This document shows, piece after piece, positions 49,805-59,473 of a stretch of DNA of 64,000 bases. Below the pieces are notes generated by a model. That model saw only the letters and a program-made list of their open reading frames with translations, was not told the origin of the DNA and made no database searches. The DNA comes from F0422 sp003992255 (lineage in GTDB: Bacteria; Bacillota; Negativicutes; Veillonellales; Veillonellaceae), in the NCBI RefSeq assembly GCF_003992255.1, contig NZ_RQVA01000008.1:41750-105749 (forward strand). Reading direction: 5' to 3'. Each line of letters begins with the position of its first letter. Within the stretch, counting starts at the first letter, position 1. The translations under genes were made by a program, and so were the position numbers.

Positions 49805-50872
49805 TTAATCCTTATCTTCTTCATTTTCTTTTAGAAGATCTTTTTGTGAATTTTTTTCAGAGAGTTTTTGGTCGATATACTTATTAATATTTTCATAAAA
49901 TTCTTTGGTCGTCTCACTATCCAATTTTGTCGAATTTGTCGAATTATGAATTTGATTAACTTGATTGACTTTCAAATGAACAGATTGAATACCGTAAGCG
50001 GCTTGTTTTTGGCGGAGCGTTTCTAATTGTTCTTCTGAAATTGGATTGCCAACAATCGTCAAGACCAATTCATTTTTGCTTGATTTGTAGACTTGACTAA
50101 TGACCGTATGATTGGTGAACTCTTTTCCTACAAACTGTTTGATTCCTTCTTTTCGAGCCTGATCTATGGTCAGCGTGATTGCTGAATAGGTAGCTGGAAG
50201 AATTAATACTACAATCAAAGATATCAAACCAATTCTCATTTTAACGTTTAGCTCTTTAAATGAGCGTAAGGGAGATTTTCTCATCAAAATTCTTGTTCCA
50301 ACAATATTGGTTAGCATGATAAAGACACAGTTAATTAAGAAAAGATAGAGAGCCCCATATAAAAATTGTACATTTCCATTAGCTAATCCATAGCCAGCAG
50401 TACAGATAGGTGGCATCAGAGCTGTTGCAATGGCTACTCCTGGCACGATATTGTTTGCTTCTTTTTTTCTTGAACCAATTACACCTGCTATCCCACCTGC
50501 AATAGCAATGAGAACATCCCAAATGGTTGGAGAGGTTCGTGCAATCAACTCGTTACTTGCATAAGATAAGGGAGAAATCCAGAAATACAGAGCTGAGACA
50601 AGCAAACTGACTAATACTTGAGTGATTAAAACCTCTAGAGATTGCTTGATTAAACGGGTATCAAAAATAGCTAAACCGAATCCCAGTCCAACAATCGGTG
50701 TCATAAGAGGGGAAATCAGCATGGCTCCAATAATAACAGCTGTTGAATTCATATTTAAACCTATAGAGGCAATAAAAATTGCACACATCAAAATGACTGT
50801 ATCGCTTAATCGAACATGAAGATCATCATATAATTTATCACGGTATTCACGTGCTGAATAGTTTCCTGTCAT
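49805..50872 (-). CDS. DUF389 (TIGR00341-type) membrane protein
   Basis: 355 residues with six or so hydrophobic segments in the first 230. SIGLNMNSTAVIIGAMLISP followed by LMTPIVGLGFGL is the DUF389 hallmark; NIVPGVAIATALMPPICTAG is the second conserved block. The C-terminal 110 residues are soluble and charged, with a direct repeat encoding NST-NST. Function is unknown. The sequence recalls streptococcal members and the gene stands alone between housekeeping genes, so lateral acquisition from oral streptococci is possible. AAGGAG precedes the ATG. Confidence 0.8.
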   Translation of the reverse strand: MTGNYSAREYRDKLYDDLHVRLSDTVILMCAIFIASIGLNMNSTAVIIGAMLISPLMTPIVGLGFGLAIFDTRLIKQSLEVLITQVLVSLLVSALYFWISPLSYASNELIARTSPTIWDVLIAIAGGIAGVIGSRKKEANNIVPGVAIATALMPPICTAGYGLANGNVQFLYGALYLFLINCVFIMLTNIVGTRILMRKSPLRSFKELNVKMRIGLISLIVVLILPATYSAITLTIDQARKEGIKQFVGKEFTNHTVISQVYKSSKNELVLTIVGNPISEEQLETLRQKQAAYGIQSVHLKVNQVNQIHNSTNSTKLDSETTKEFYENINKYIDQKLSEKNSQKDLLKENEEDKD

Positions 50873-51201
50873 GGGGTACTCCTTTTATTTCATATAATCT
50901 TGTTTCCGCATGGATGATGGTAGAGAGATTTCTGTCTAATCTTCCGTATTTTTAATTCTTATCGGTTATTCTTTTGAAAATTATCCATTACGTATCGCTC
51001 AGCCTAGCCTTAACATTATACCAAAATTTTATAGTATTTCTTTAAAGAAATCTATTAATTTAACAGATAGAAAAAGGAAGAAACTTCTATTTTCCAACAA
51101 AAACTTACCGCCGGCATCTGATATATTTGGAAAGCACATATCGAAAATTTATGATATAATCAATATATATTTTTGTTACTAAATACTATGAGGTACTAAC
51201 A
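50873..51201. other. divergent intergenic region
   Basis: No gene or strong structure is seen in 329 bp. TGATATAAT (51152-51160) is an extended -10 for the exonuclease gene. Confidence 0.5.
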
Positions 51202-51957
51202 ATGAAATTAATCTCTTGGAATGTAAATGGCTTGCGTGCAGCCATGACAAAAGGATTTATGGATGCATTCGATGCATTAGATGCAGATATGTTCTGTTTA
51301 CAAGAAACAAAATTACAACCAGAGCAAATTGAAATGGTCTTGCCAAACCATGAACAATATTGGAATAGTGCGGTAAAAAAAGGCTATAGTGGTACGGCTA
51401 TTTTCACAAAAGAAAAACCAATTTCCGTAGTGAATGGTATTGGCATTGAGGAACATGACCAAGAAGGACGTGTGATCACGGCGGAATATGAAAAGTTCTA
51501 CTTAGTGACGTGCTATACACCGAATAGCCAACGTGAATTGGCTCGCTTAGGGTACCGCATGGAATGGGAAGTGGCATTCCGTGAGTATTTATTAGCATTA
51601 GATGCGAAAAAGCCGGTAATCCTGTGTGGTGACCTTAACGTAGCCCATCAAGAAATCGACTTGAAAAATCCTAAAACTAACCGTAAAAATGCTGGTTTCA
51701 GTGATGAAGAACGTGAAAAAATGACGGAACTACTAGCTGCTGGATTTACAGATACATTCCGTTATTTATACCCTGATGCGGTAGATGCGTACAGCTGGTG
51801 GTCTTACATGGGGAAAGCTCGTGAACGGAACGTAGGATGGAGAATTGACTACTTCCTAGTATCCAACAGCATTGCTGATAAAATCCAAGAGGCGAAAATC
51901 CATGCAGATATCTTTGGATCTGACCATTGTCCAGTAGAACTAGTTATCGATTTATAA
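51202..51957 (+). CDS. xth: exodeoxyribonuclease III (AP endonuclease)
   Basis: 251 residues, exonuclease/endonuclease/phosphatase fold. ISWNVNGLRAAMTKGF, MFCLQETKLQPEQIE (metal glutamate), YTPNSQRELARLGYRMEWE, CGDLNVAHQEIDLKNPKTN (DxN), WRIDYFLVS and GSDHCPVELVI (catalytic DH) are all in place. It cuts at abasic sites in base-excision repair. It is followed closely by the FetAB-like genes (21-bp gap). Confidence 0.94.
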   Translation: MKLISWNVNGLRAAMTKGFMDAFDALDADMFCLQETKLQPEQIEMVLPNHEQYWNSAVKKGYSGTAIFTKEKPISVVNGIGIEEHDQEGRVITAEYEKFYLVTCYTPNSQRELARLGYRMEWEVAFREYLLALDAKKPVILCGDLNVAHQEIDLKNPKTNRKNAGFSDEEREKMTELLAAGFTDTFRYLYPDAVDAYSWWSYMGKARERNVGWRIDYFLVSNSIADKIQEAKIHADIFGSDHCPVELVIDL

Positions 51958-51978
51958 TTCTTATAATGAGCGTGCACT

Positions 51979-52644
51979 ATGTCAGTATTATGTTTTGAAC
52001 ATATCTCTTTAGCGATTCATGGCCGTCAGATTTTACAGGATATTTCTTTTGAGGTTCAACAAGGTGAAAGCATCACTATTGTAGGTCCTTCTGGGAGCGG
52101 TAAGAGTACAATCTTAAAATTGGCAAGTTCCTTGGTATCTCCTACGGAGGGAACTATTTATTTTCAAGGGCAACCGATGGATCAGTATGCCCCTACAGAA
52201 TATCGCCAACGAGTAGCCTATTGTTTTCAGCAACCTTATTTATTCGGACAAACTGTACGAGGCAATCTAGCATTTCCTTTTACCATGCGAGGTCGTTCTG
52301 TTGACGAAGCAAGAATCAAAGATCTATTTGATTTGTTTCATATGGATCTACAATTGTTAGAGAAGTCGAATACGGAGTTATCCGGTGGTGAAATGCAGCG
52401 AATTTGCTTGATTCGTAGTGTGCTGTTTGCCCCCGACGTGTTGCTATTAGATGAGGTAACATCTGCCTTGGATGCAGAAAATACAGAATGGGTAGAACAA
52501 GGTCTTGTGCAGTTGCATACGGAAGGCGTAACCTTGTTACAGGTGACCCATAATCTAGACCAAAGTGTTCGTATGGGGCAACGTCGTATCACCGTGAAAG
52601 ATGGACATATTGCAGATTGTGAGGTGCTACATGGGGAGCTTTAA
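51979..52644 (+). CDS. fetA: ABC transporter ATPase, FetA/YbbL-like
   Basis: 221 residues. VGPSGSGKSTILKLASSLVS (Walker A), YCFQQPYLFGQTVRGNLAFP (Q-loop), ELSGGEMQRICLIRSVLF (signature) and LLLDEVTSALD (Walker B). Size and pairing with the UPF0014 permease gene, which overlaps its 3' end by 14 nt, match E. coli FetAB, an iron exporter helping oxidative-stress resistance. Confidence 0.85.
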   Translation: MSVLCFEHISLAIHGRQILQDISFEVQQGESITIVGPSGSGKSTILKLASSLVSPTEGTIYFQGQPMDQYAPTEYRQRVAYCFQQPYLFGQTVRGNLAFPFTMRGRSVDEARIKDLFDLFHMDLQLLEKSNTELSGGEMQRICLIRSVLFAPDVLLLDEVTSALDAENTEWVEQGLVQLHTEGVTLLQVTHNLDQSVRMGQRRITVKDGHIADCEVLHGEL

Positions 52645-53401
52645 TGCCTTATCTAATGAATCCTTGTTGATGGCAACTGTGCTTATCGCCATGGCTGTTA
52701 TCGTATCTTATCAGCAGAAAATGCGGTTAGAACTAGAAATATTGCATAGTGCCTTGCGAGCGGTAGTGCAGCTAGTAGTCGTAGGCTATGTACTCCATTT
52801 CATTTTTGGTGCCGACCATCCTTTGTTTACCGGTGGCGTATTGTTGGTGATGCTTATCAGTGCCGCTATTAATGGAGGTAAACGAGGAGCTGGCATCAAA
52901 CATGCTTCATGGATTGCAGGCGCTAGCATTGGTATTGGTGCTGTCCTTACGTTAGGAGTATTATTGAGTGCTAACGTCTTATCCTTTACACCGTATCAAA
53001 TGATTCCTGTAGGAGGCATGGTCATGTCAGGGGCTATGGTGGCAGTAGGGTTGTGTTTCCGCCAAATTACAACGAGCTTTAAGAGTCGCCAACAAGAAAT
53101 TCAAATTAAGCTAGCCTTGGGAGCTACGCCTATGCAGGCCTGTAAAGCCATCTTGCGAGCGGCTCTTATCTTTAGTTTACAGCCGACCATAGATAGTGCG
53201 AAAACATTGGGGATTGTGTCTTTGCCAGGGATGATGACGGGCTTAATCTTGGCAGGTATGAGTCCTATGGAGGCCATTAAATACCAGATTATCGTCATTT
53301 TCATGTCCTTTTCAACCATATCCATTGCCATTGCTATAGCAGGATACTTGAGTTGTCGACAATTTTTCAATACGAAAGAACAGCTGATTCTATCTGATTG
53401 A
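52631..53401 (+). CDS. fetB: FetB/YbbM-like permease (UPF0014)
   Basis: 256 residues from ATG 52631 (GAGG 6 nt before); the frame runs upstream inside fetA to 52601. About seven membrane segments. LGATPMQACKAILRAALIFS followed by LQPTIDSAKTLGIVSLPGMM is the UPF0014 hallmark. It forms the membrane half of the FetAB-type iron exporter. The terminator stem begins inside its last codons. Confidence 0.88.
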   Translation: MGSFNALSNESLLMATVLIAMAVIVSYQQKMRLELEILHSALRAVVQLVVVGYVLHFIFGADHPLFTGGVLLVMLISAAINGGKRGAGIKHASWIAGASIGIGAVLTLGVLLSANVLSFTPYQMIPVGGMVMSGAMVAVGLCFRQITTSFKSRQQEIQIKLALGATPMQACKAILRAALIFSLQPTIDSAKTLGIVSLPGMMTGLILAGMSPMEAIKYQIIVIFMSFSTISIAIAIAGYLSCRQFFNTKEQLILSD

Positions 53402-53420
53402 TGATGGAATCAGCTTTTTT
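53382..53420 (+). terminator. fetAB terminator
   Basis: AGCTGATTC (53382-53390) and GAATCAGCT (53407-53415) with TTTTT; the left arm lies inside the fetB coding end. Confidence 0.85.
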
Positions 53421-53520
53421 GTAACCTGTACCCTTACTACGATAGCATTCGTATCTTTCTTAGAAATAGTTACAAAATATTTTTAAAATATTAATTTACC
53501 TATTAATTAAGTAGGATTTC

Positions 53521-53549
53521 TTGAAAGCCTATAGTCATATAGTAATACT
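53521..53549 (+). promoter_or_regulatory. glutamate dehydrogenase promoter
   Basis: -35 TTGAAA (53521-53526), 17-bp spacer, -10 AATACT (53544-53549), 55 bp before the ATG. Confidence 0.5.
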
Positions 53550-53603
53550 TGTGATACTATTAGGGTATACACATTCTATTTATATGTAAAACGAGGTGAT
53601 ATT

Positions 53604-54860
53604 ATGGCAAATTACAACCCTTACGAAAATATGCTGCAAACATTAGACTTAGCAGCGGATACACTAGGTATCCCACGCAATGATTATGAAGTATTGCGTC
53701 ACCCTGAACGTGAAATGAACGTGGCTATTCCAGTGCAAATGGATGATGGACATGTGGAAGTATTTACTGGCTACCGTTGCCAACATAGCTCCGTTCTTGG
53801 CGCATCTAAAGGTGGATTGCGCTTTCACCCTGATGCAGACGAAAATGAAGTACGTGCATTAGGTGCTTGGATGACCATCAAAAATGCCATTGCTCATTTA
53901 CCATATGGCGGTGGTAAAGGTGGTATTAAGGTAGATCCTAGAAAATTGAGTGAAAGAGAGTTAGAACGATTGACACGTGGTTTCGTTCGTAAAATTGCTC
54001 CTATCATTGGGGTAGAGCGAGATGTGCCAGCGCCTGACGTGAACACAAATCCACAAATTATGTCTTGGATTGTCGATGAGTACAGTGCGTTAACAGGTCA
54101 ATGGACACCAGGGATCGTAACAGGTAAACCATTAGCCATTGGTGGTTCTTTAGGTCGTAATGAAGCGACTGGTCGTGGCTGTATGTTTACATTACTTTCC
54201 TACTTGGAAAAACAAAATAAATCTATTAAAGATTTAACCATTGCAGTACAAGGGTTTGGTAATGTCGGTTCCGTTGGTGCTTTGTTGATGCACCGTGAAG
54301 GAGCTAAAATCGTTGCTATCGGTGACGTACATGGTTCTCTTTACAATGCAAATGGCATCGATGTAGAAAAAGCCTACGAATATGCAAACTCTCATGGTCG
54401 TTCTTTGGAAGGATACGAAGAGCCAGGTATGACACGCATTCCTAATCCAGACTTATTGTTATTAGACGTAGACGTGCTATACTTAGCGGCCTTAGAAAAC
54501 CAAGTAAACGAAGCGAATATGAAAGAAGTAAAAGCTAAGTTAATTTTGGAAGGGGCCAATGGACCATTAACAAAAGATGCAGACTTATACTTCTTTGAAA
54601 AAGGTATTCCTGTATTGCCAGATGTATTAGCGAATGGCGGTGGCGTGGTGGTATCCTATTATGAATGGGTACAAAATAAAGCTGGCTTCTACTGGTCTGA
54701 GGAAGAAGTAAACGAAAAATTAGCGAAGAATATGAAGAAAAGCTTTGAAGAAGTATGGGCTATGCAAGAAGAATTTAAAGTATACCCAAGACTGGCTGCG
54801 TATATGGTGGCATTGCGTCGCTTAGTAGAAGCATTAAAAATTAAAGGCTATAACGGCTAA
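53604..54860 (+). CDS. gdhA: glutamate dehydrogenase (Glu/Leu/Phe/Val family)
   Basis: 418 residues, the size of hexameric catabolic-type GDHs. GGLRFHPDADENEVRALGAW, MTIKNAIAHLPYGGGKGGIK (catalytic lysine), PAPDVNTNPQIMSWI and the Rossmann segment VQGFGNVGSVGALLM are present. It interconverts glutamate and 2-oxoglutarate plus ammonia, linking nitrogen assimilation with the KorAB substrate. Cofactor preference is unclear. AGGTGA lies before the ATG; the gene is monocistronic with a terminator downstream. Confidence 0.93.
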   Translation: MANYNPYENMLQTLDLAADTLGIPRNDYEVLRHPEREMNVAIPVQMDDGHVEVFTGYRCQHSSVLGASKGGLRFHPDADENEVRALGAWMTIKNAIAHLPYGGGKGGIKVDPRKLSERELERLTRGFVRKIAPIIGVERDVPAPDVNTNPQIMSWIVDEYSALTGQWTPGIVTGKPLAIGGSLGRNEATGRGCMFTLLSYLEKQNKSIKDLTIAVQGFGNVGSVGALLMHREGAKIVAIGDVHGSLYNANGIDVEKAYEYANSHGRSLEGYEEPGMTRIPNPDLLLLDVDVLYLAALENQVNEANMKEVKAKLILEGANGPLTKDADLYFFEKGIPVLPDVLANGGGVVVSYYEWVQNKAGFYWSEEEVNEKLAKNMKKSFEEVWAMQEEFKVYPRLAAYMVALRRLVEALKIKGYNG

Positions 54861-54970
54861 TTTATTGTAAAAGAGAATTTCCTATACGATTAAATATAAC
54901 AAAGGTCTGCATCATAGATGTACATCTGTCATTGTAATTGCATAGGGAATATCAAAGTATATAGATAAAT

Positions 54971-55067
54971 AAAAGGAACTACACAGGACCTAAGGGTCTT
55001 GTATAGTTCCTTTTTTTATACGCAAAATAGGTCCCACGTGCTTTTCACTAGCAGAGGGACCTATTAG
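54971..55067. terminator. two adjacent hairpins ending gdhA and pyrE
   Basis: First: AAAAGGAACTA(CACA)GGACC / GGGTCTTGTATAGTTCCTTTTTTT, serving gdhA on +. Second: AATAGGTCCC (from 55026) / GGGACCTATT (to 55065), whose minus-strand continuation TTTTGCGTATAAAAAAAGG follows pyrE. Confidence 0.8.
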
Positions 55068-55081
55068 GTATATATAGCGTT

Positions 55082-55669
55082 TTATTTAATATGTTTGCTA
55101 CCACGTTCAGTCATAGCCACACCATCTTGGCAAAGAGGGCAATTGTCAGGTTGGAACGTAGGTACTGTTAAGTTCAATAAAGCTTGTACTTTGTCATTTG
55201 GTACACCGAAGTCAGCTTTACCACCGCTGCGGTTTACAAGTAGACCAACGCCTACGATTTCACCGCCAGCTTCGTTGACTACATCAACGACTTCACGAAC
55301 GGAACCGCCTGTAGTTACAATGTCTTCTACGATAAGAACACGTTGACCTTTTTCAATACGGAATCCACGGCGCAATGTCATTTTACCTTTTTCGCGTTCA
55401 GTAAAGATAGCGCGTGTGCCTAAGGCTTTACCAACTTCATGAGCTAATAAGATGCCACCAGTCATAGGTCCGATAACAAGCTCTACATTTTGATCTGCAA
55501 AACGACGAGCTAATTCTTGGCATAATTGTTCTGTATATTTTGGATGGGATAAGACATTGAATTTTTCTACATACATTGGGCTATGAAGTCCAGATGTTAA
55601 TAAGAAATGTCCTTCTAAAATGGCTTGTGTGTCGATTAATAGTTGTTTTACATTGTCTTCTGTCATCAT
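55082..55669 (-). CDS. pyrE: orotate phosphoribosyltransferase
   Basis: 195 residues. VLIVEDIVTTGGSVREVV is the PRPP-binding loop and FNVLSHPKYTEQLCQELARR with VIGPMTGGILLAHEVGKALG completes the PRTase fold. CPLCQDGVAM near the C-terminus is a CxxC seen in some Negativicute/Clostridial forms. It makes OMP from orotate and PRPP. The start overlaps the pyrF stop by 4 nt. Confidence 0.94.
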   Translation of the reverse strand: MMTEDNVKQLLIDTQAILEGHFLLTSGLHSPMYVEKFNVLSHPKYTEQLCQELARRFADQNVELVIGPMTGGILLAHEVGKALGTRAIFTEREKGKMTLRRGFRIEKGQRVLIVEDIVTTGGSVREVVDVVNEAGGEIVGVGLLVNRSGGKADFGVPNDKVQALLNLTVPTFQPDNCPLCQDGVAMTERGSKHIK

Positions 55670-56385
55670 TTTTGAACTGTCTCCATTTCCTCAATAATTA
55701 AACGAACTGCTTCTTGTGGGTTCTTTGCTTGTGTAATTGGTCGACCTACTACAATGCGAGATGCACCATCTTGTAAAGCGCTACTAGGGGTAGCAATACG
55801 TTTTTGGTCATTAGTAGCCGCAAAAGATGGACGGATACCTGGTGTGACGATCAAGAAATCTTCGCCGCAAGCTTCACGAATGAGTTTAGCTTCTAGTGGA
55901 GAAGCTACTACACCATCAACACCAGCTTCTTTGGCTAGTTTTGCTAATTTCACAACATGGTTTGAAATAGGTAAAGAACCACCAATAGCGGACCAATTTT
56001 CATCATCAAAGCTTGTTAAGGCTGTAATCGCTAATAGTTTAGGCCGTTCAATGCCCAGTTCAGCAGCTTGTTCTTTGGCTGCTTTCATAGCGGCTTCCAT
56101 CATCACCTTGCCACCTTGGCTATGAATGGTGATGAGCTTTGCCCCTAACCGTGTTAAGGACTTAATGCCATGCGCCACTGTGTTCGGAATATCGTGTAGT
56201 TTCAAATCAAGAAATACCGATTTACTATGGTCTCGCAAATAGGCTACAGTTTGCTCACCAGCTGCATAGAATAGTTCCATGCCAACTTTATAATAGCTGA
56301 CGGATTCGCCTAGGGATGTTACGATGGATTGCATCGCCTCCATTGAGGACACATCTAAGGCTACAATTAAACGATCATCTGCCAT
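55666..56385 (-). CDS. pyrF: orotidine 5'-phosphate decarboxylase
   Basis: 239 residues. IVALDVSSMEAMQSIV, VFLDLKLHDIPNTVAHG (catalytic DxKxxD) and VTPGIRPSFAATNDQKR, with RIVVGRPIT at the phosphate loop. It converts OMP to UMP, the step after PyrE, and lies upstream of it in a coupled pyrFE pair. GGAGG precedes the ATG on the minus strand. Confidence 0.95.
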   Translation of the reverse strand: MADDRLIVALDVSSMEAMQSIVTSLGESVSYYKVGMELFYAAGEQTVAYLRDHSKSVFLDLKLHDIPNTVAHGIKSLTRLGAKLITIHSQGGKVMMEAAMKAAKEQAAELGIERPKLLAITALTSFDDENWSAIGGSLPISNHVVKLAKLAKEAGVDGVVASPLEAKLIREACGEDFLIVTPGIRPSFAATNDQKRIATPSSALQDGASRIVVGRPITQAKNPQEAVRLIIEEMETVQK

Positions 56386-56529
56386 AGGAACCTCCTTGTT
56401 TCATAAATCGTATTATTATTTCATAGTTTATAGTGAAAGTCAAGACTTTTTAATTATTCGTTGAAATTTGAATGACTATAATTTATAATGAAACTAAAAT
56501 TTAATACATAGTATATAGGAGATGAACGT

Positions 56530-56799
56530 ATGAAATTAGTTGTGACAGTAGTAGGACAAGACAGAGTAGGTATTATTGCGGGAGTGACCCGTGTGTTAGC
56601 GGACAATGAAGTGAATGTGGTATCCATTAACCAAACGATTTTGGATGGTATCTTTAACATGATTATGATGTGTGAAGTCAGTGATTCTGCCGACCTTAGC
56701 AATATTCAACAAGCATTAGCAGCAGAAGGTGAACAGTTAGGCGTTCAAATTTTAGCGCAAAATGCGGCCATCTTTTTAAGCATGCATCGTGTGGGATAA
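56530..56799 (+). CDS. ACT-domain protein (UPF0237)
   Basis: 89 residues, a single ACT domain: VTVVGQDRVGIIAGVTRVLA followed by DNEVNVVSINQTILDGIFNM. These small regulators usually bind amino acids. The gene is 12 bp upstream of a UPF0210 gene, a conserved pairing. TAGGAGATG precedes the ATG. Confidence 0.9.
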   Translation: MKLVVTVVGQDRVGIIAGVTRVLADNEVNVVSINQTILDGIFNMIMMCEVSDSADLSNIQQALAAEGEQLGVQILAQNAAIFLSMHRVG

Positions 56800-56811
56800 G
56801 CGAGGGTATCT

Positions 56812-58170
56812 ATGTTAAGTATTGAAAATATTTTAGAAACGAATCGGATGATTCAAAATAATAAATTAGATGTGCGTACTATCACTATGGGGATTAGTCT
56901 ATTTGGTTGTATCTCAGAAGATGGAGATCGTATGTGCACTCGTATCTATGACCATATTACAAAAGAAGCAGAATACCTTGTGAAAACAGGGGAAGATTTA
57001 GAACGTGAATTAGGTGTGCCTATCATCAATAAACGTATTTCTGTGACACCCATATCTTTAATTGGTGGGGCTTCGAACTTGCCAAACTATGTACCTATTG
57101 CTCGTACGTTAGATAAAGCAGCAAAAGCGGTAGGTGTCAATTTCATCGGAGGTTTCTCCGCCTTAGTATCCAAAGGGTATACGGAAGGAGATCGTAAACT
57201 GATTGCCTCCATTCCAGAGGCTCTAGCGACGACAGACATCGTATGCAGCTCGGTGGGTATCGGCTCTACGAAGGCAGGCATCAATATGGATGCAGTGGCT
57301 GAAATGGGGCACATTGTGAAAGAAACAGCTCGTCTTACAGCAGATAGAGATGCTTTAGGCTGTGCGAAGCTTGTCATTTTCTGCAATCCTGTAGAAGATA
57401 ATCCGTTTATGGCAGGTGCGTTCCACGGTGTCACAGAAGGTCAGACCACTATTAGCGTGGGTGTCAGTGGACCTGGGGTAGTGAAACATGCTTTGGAAGC
57501 TGTGAAAGGTGAACCATTTGATGTAGTGGCAGAAACGATCAAACGGACAGCTTTCAAAATTACTCGTGTAGGTCAGTTAGTGGCACAAGAAGCGTCACGT
57601 AGATTGAATAAACAATTTGGTATTATCGATATTTCCTTGGCGCCTACACCTGCCGTAGGAGATTCTGTAGCACATGTGCTAGAAGAAATGGGCTTAGAAG
57701 CCTGTGGAACGCATGGTACGACAGCTGCCTTAGCCTTGTTGAACGATGCGGTGAAAAAAGGTGGACTTATGGCATCATCTCACGTAGGCGGATTAAGTGG
57801 GGCTTTCATTCCTGTTAGCGAAGATAAAGGCATGATTGATGCGGTTACATTAGGCAGTCTATCTTTAGATAAATTAGAAGCTATGACTTGCGTTTGCTCT
57901 GTTGGATTAGATATGATTGCCGTACCAGGGGATACCTCGGCAGCCACTATCTCTGCTATTATTGCGGATGAGGCAGCTATCGGTATGATTAATAACAAAA
58001 CGACAGCAGTGCGACTTATCCCAGTGCCGAATAAAACCGTAGGTGACGTCGTAGAATTTGGGGGACTCTTGGGATATGCGCCGATTATAAAAGTGCATCC
58101 ATTTAGTTCGGAAGAGTTCATTCGCCGAGGGGGCCGAATTCCTGCGCCAGTCCGTAGTTTGACGAACTAA
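56812..58170 (+). CDS. PFL-like family protein (UPF0210/DUF711)
   Basis: 452 residues, full family length. ENILETNRMIQNNKLDVRTI followed by TMGISLFGC, then NFIGGFSALVSKGYTEGD, SINAD-like GSTKAGINMDAVAEMG, and ISVGVSGPGVVKHAL are characteristic. The fold is related to pyruvate formate-lyase but lacks the radical machinery; its reaction is unknown. The ACT-domain gene just upstream suggests amino acid-sensitive control. Confidence 0.88.
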   Translation: MLSIENILETNRMIQNNKLDVRTITMGISLFGCISEDGDRMCTRIYDHITKEAEYLVKTGEDLERELGVPIINKRISVTPISLIGGASNLPNYVPIARTLDKAAKAVGVNFIGGFSALVSKGYTEGDRKLIASIPEALATTDIVCSSVGIGSTKAGINMDAVAEMGHIVKETARLTADRDALGCAKLVIFCNPVEDNPFMAGAFHGVTEGQTTISVGVSGPGVVKHALEAVKGEPFDVVAETIKRTAFKITRVGQLVAQEASRRLNKQFGIIDISLAPTPAVGDSVAHVLEEMGLEACGTHGTTAALALLNDAVKKGGLMASSHVGGLSGAFIPVSEDKGMIDAVTLGSLSLDKLEAMTCVCSVGLDMIAVPGDTSAATISAIIADEAAIGMINNKTTAVRLIPVPNKTVGDVVEFGGLLGYAPIIKVHPFSSEEFIRRGGRIPAPVRSLTN

Positions 58171-58235
58171 TAAGGCTAAACTATATGGAATCTTCCATAG
58201 TAGTTGTATGTTATAAAGTATAGTGAGGTGACGAT

Positions 58236-59192
58236 ATGAAACAAATTTGCGTGATGGAACCATTGGGAGTTTCGGAAGAGTTATTACAATCCTTGGCAGA
58301 ACCATTTAAAGCGGAAGGGTTTGAACTAGTCGTACATGGTACGAAAGAAACAGATCAAGTGAAATTATTGGATCGTGTTCGTGAGGCATCTATCATCATC
58401 TTGGCAAATCAACCATTATCTGGGGAAATCATTCGTCAATGTCCAAACTTGGAGTTTATTTCAGTGGCTTTCACAGGAGTGGACCACATCGATTTAGAGG
58501 CGTGCCGTGAAAAAGGTATCGTTGTGAGCAATGCGGCCGGTTATTCTACGCAAGCCGTTACAGAATTGGTGTTTGGGTTAGCTATCTCTGTACTTCGCCA
58601 TGTATTACCTTGCGATGGCCGTACACGTACAGGCGGTACAAAAGACGGACTACCTGGATTTGAGCTGCACGGTAAAACTTTTGGTGTCGTAGGTATGGGG
58701 GCTATCGGCGTGGCTGTAGCTCGTATTGCCAAGGCCTTTGGTTGTAATGTACTGGCCTATAATCGTTCAGAAAAACCAGAACTTGTAACGGAAGGCTTTG
58801 CCTTTGCTGATTTAGATGCAGTGGTGCGAGAAGCAGATATTTTATCCCTACATGTACCATTAAATGATGGAACACGCCATTTAATCGATGCAAAGCGTAT
58901 TGATATGATGAAAGATACAGCGGTGTTGATCAATACAGCGCGGGGGCCTGTAGTGGATAACGAAGCGTTAGCTAAGGCATTGAAAGCAGGCAAATTATGA
59001 GGCGCTGGCATTGATGTGTTCGAAGTAGAACCACCAATTCCGACAGACCATCTATTATGTGATGCACCACGGACGGTGTTAACACCACACATCGCCTTTG
59101 CGAGCCAAGAAGCGCTTGTCACACGAGCTCATATGGTGATGGATAATATCGTGGCATTTTTACAAGGGAAACCTATCAATCGAGTGTGTTAA
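58236..59192 (+). pseudogene. D-2-hydroxyacid dehydrogenase interrupted by an in-frame TGA
   Basis: The frame encodes 254 residues up to TGA at 58998-59000, then continues in the same frame for another 63 codons to TAA at 59192. Together they make a full-length (about 318) NAD-dependent D-2-hydroxyacid dehydrogenase: GKTFGVVGMGAIGVAVARIA (Rossmann), INTARGPVVDNEALAKALKA with the catalytic Arg, then GAGIDVFEVEPPIPTDHLL (Glu) and VLTPHIAFASQE (His). The stop falls where the family has GKL-A/G-GAGIDV, so one base change from a glycine codon (GGA) would explain it. The truncated product lacks the catalytic Glu and His and should be inactive unless the stop is read through. GAGGTGACG precedes the ATG. 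Confidence 0.85.
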
Positions 59193-59280
59193 ATAGAGGG
59201 ATATAAACTATTTAGCTTTGTTATTTCAATAAGAGTTATTGAATAGATAGTTTGAAAGTTAGTGTCTAACTAAAATGGAA

Positions 59281-59325
59281 GAGACTATGATAATAGTTGA
59301 ATGCTATTGTTATAGTCTCTTTTTA
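59281..59325 (+). terminator. terminator after the dehydrogenase
   Basis: GAGACTATGATAATAG and CTATTGTTATAGTCTC stem followed by TTTTTATC. Confidence 0.9.
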
Positions 59326-59473
59326 TCATCAAAATAAATTCGAAAAAATGTTCGAAATAGGTTTATTTAAATACGTATTTGTGTGTTATAATATAAATAA
59401 AAAAAGTAGTATTAAAAACTTAAATCAATATATAATGGATGAAAGTTAAAGATTGATTGGAGGAAAATTTAGA

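Noticed and set aside
58986..59060. Selenocysteine reading of the in-frame TGA
   Set aside because: The position is a small non-catalytic residue (Ala/Gly) in the family and I see no stable SECIS-like hairpin right after the TGA.
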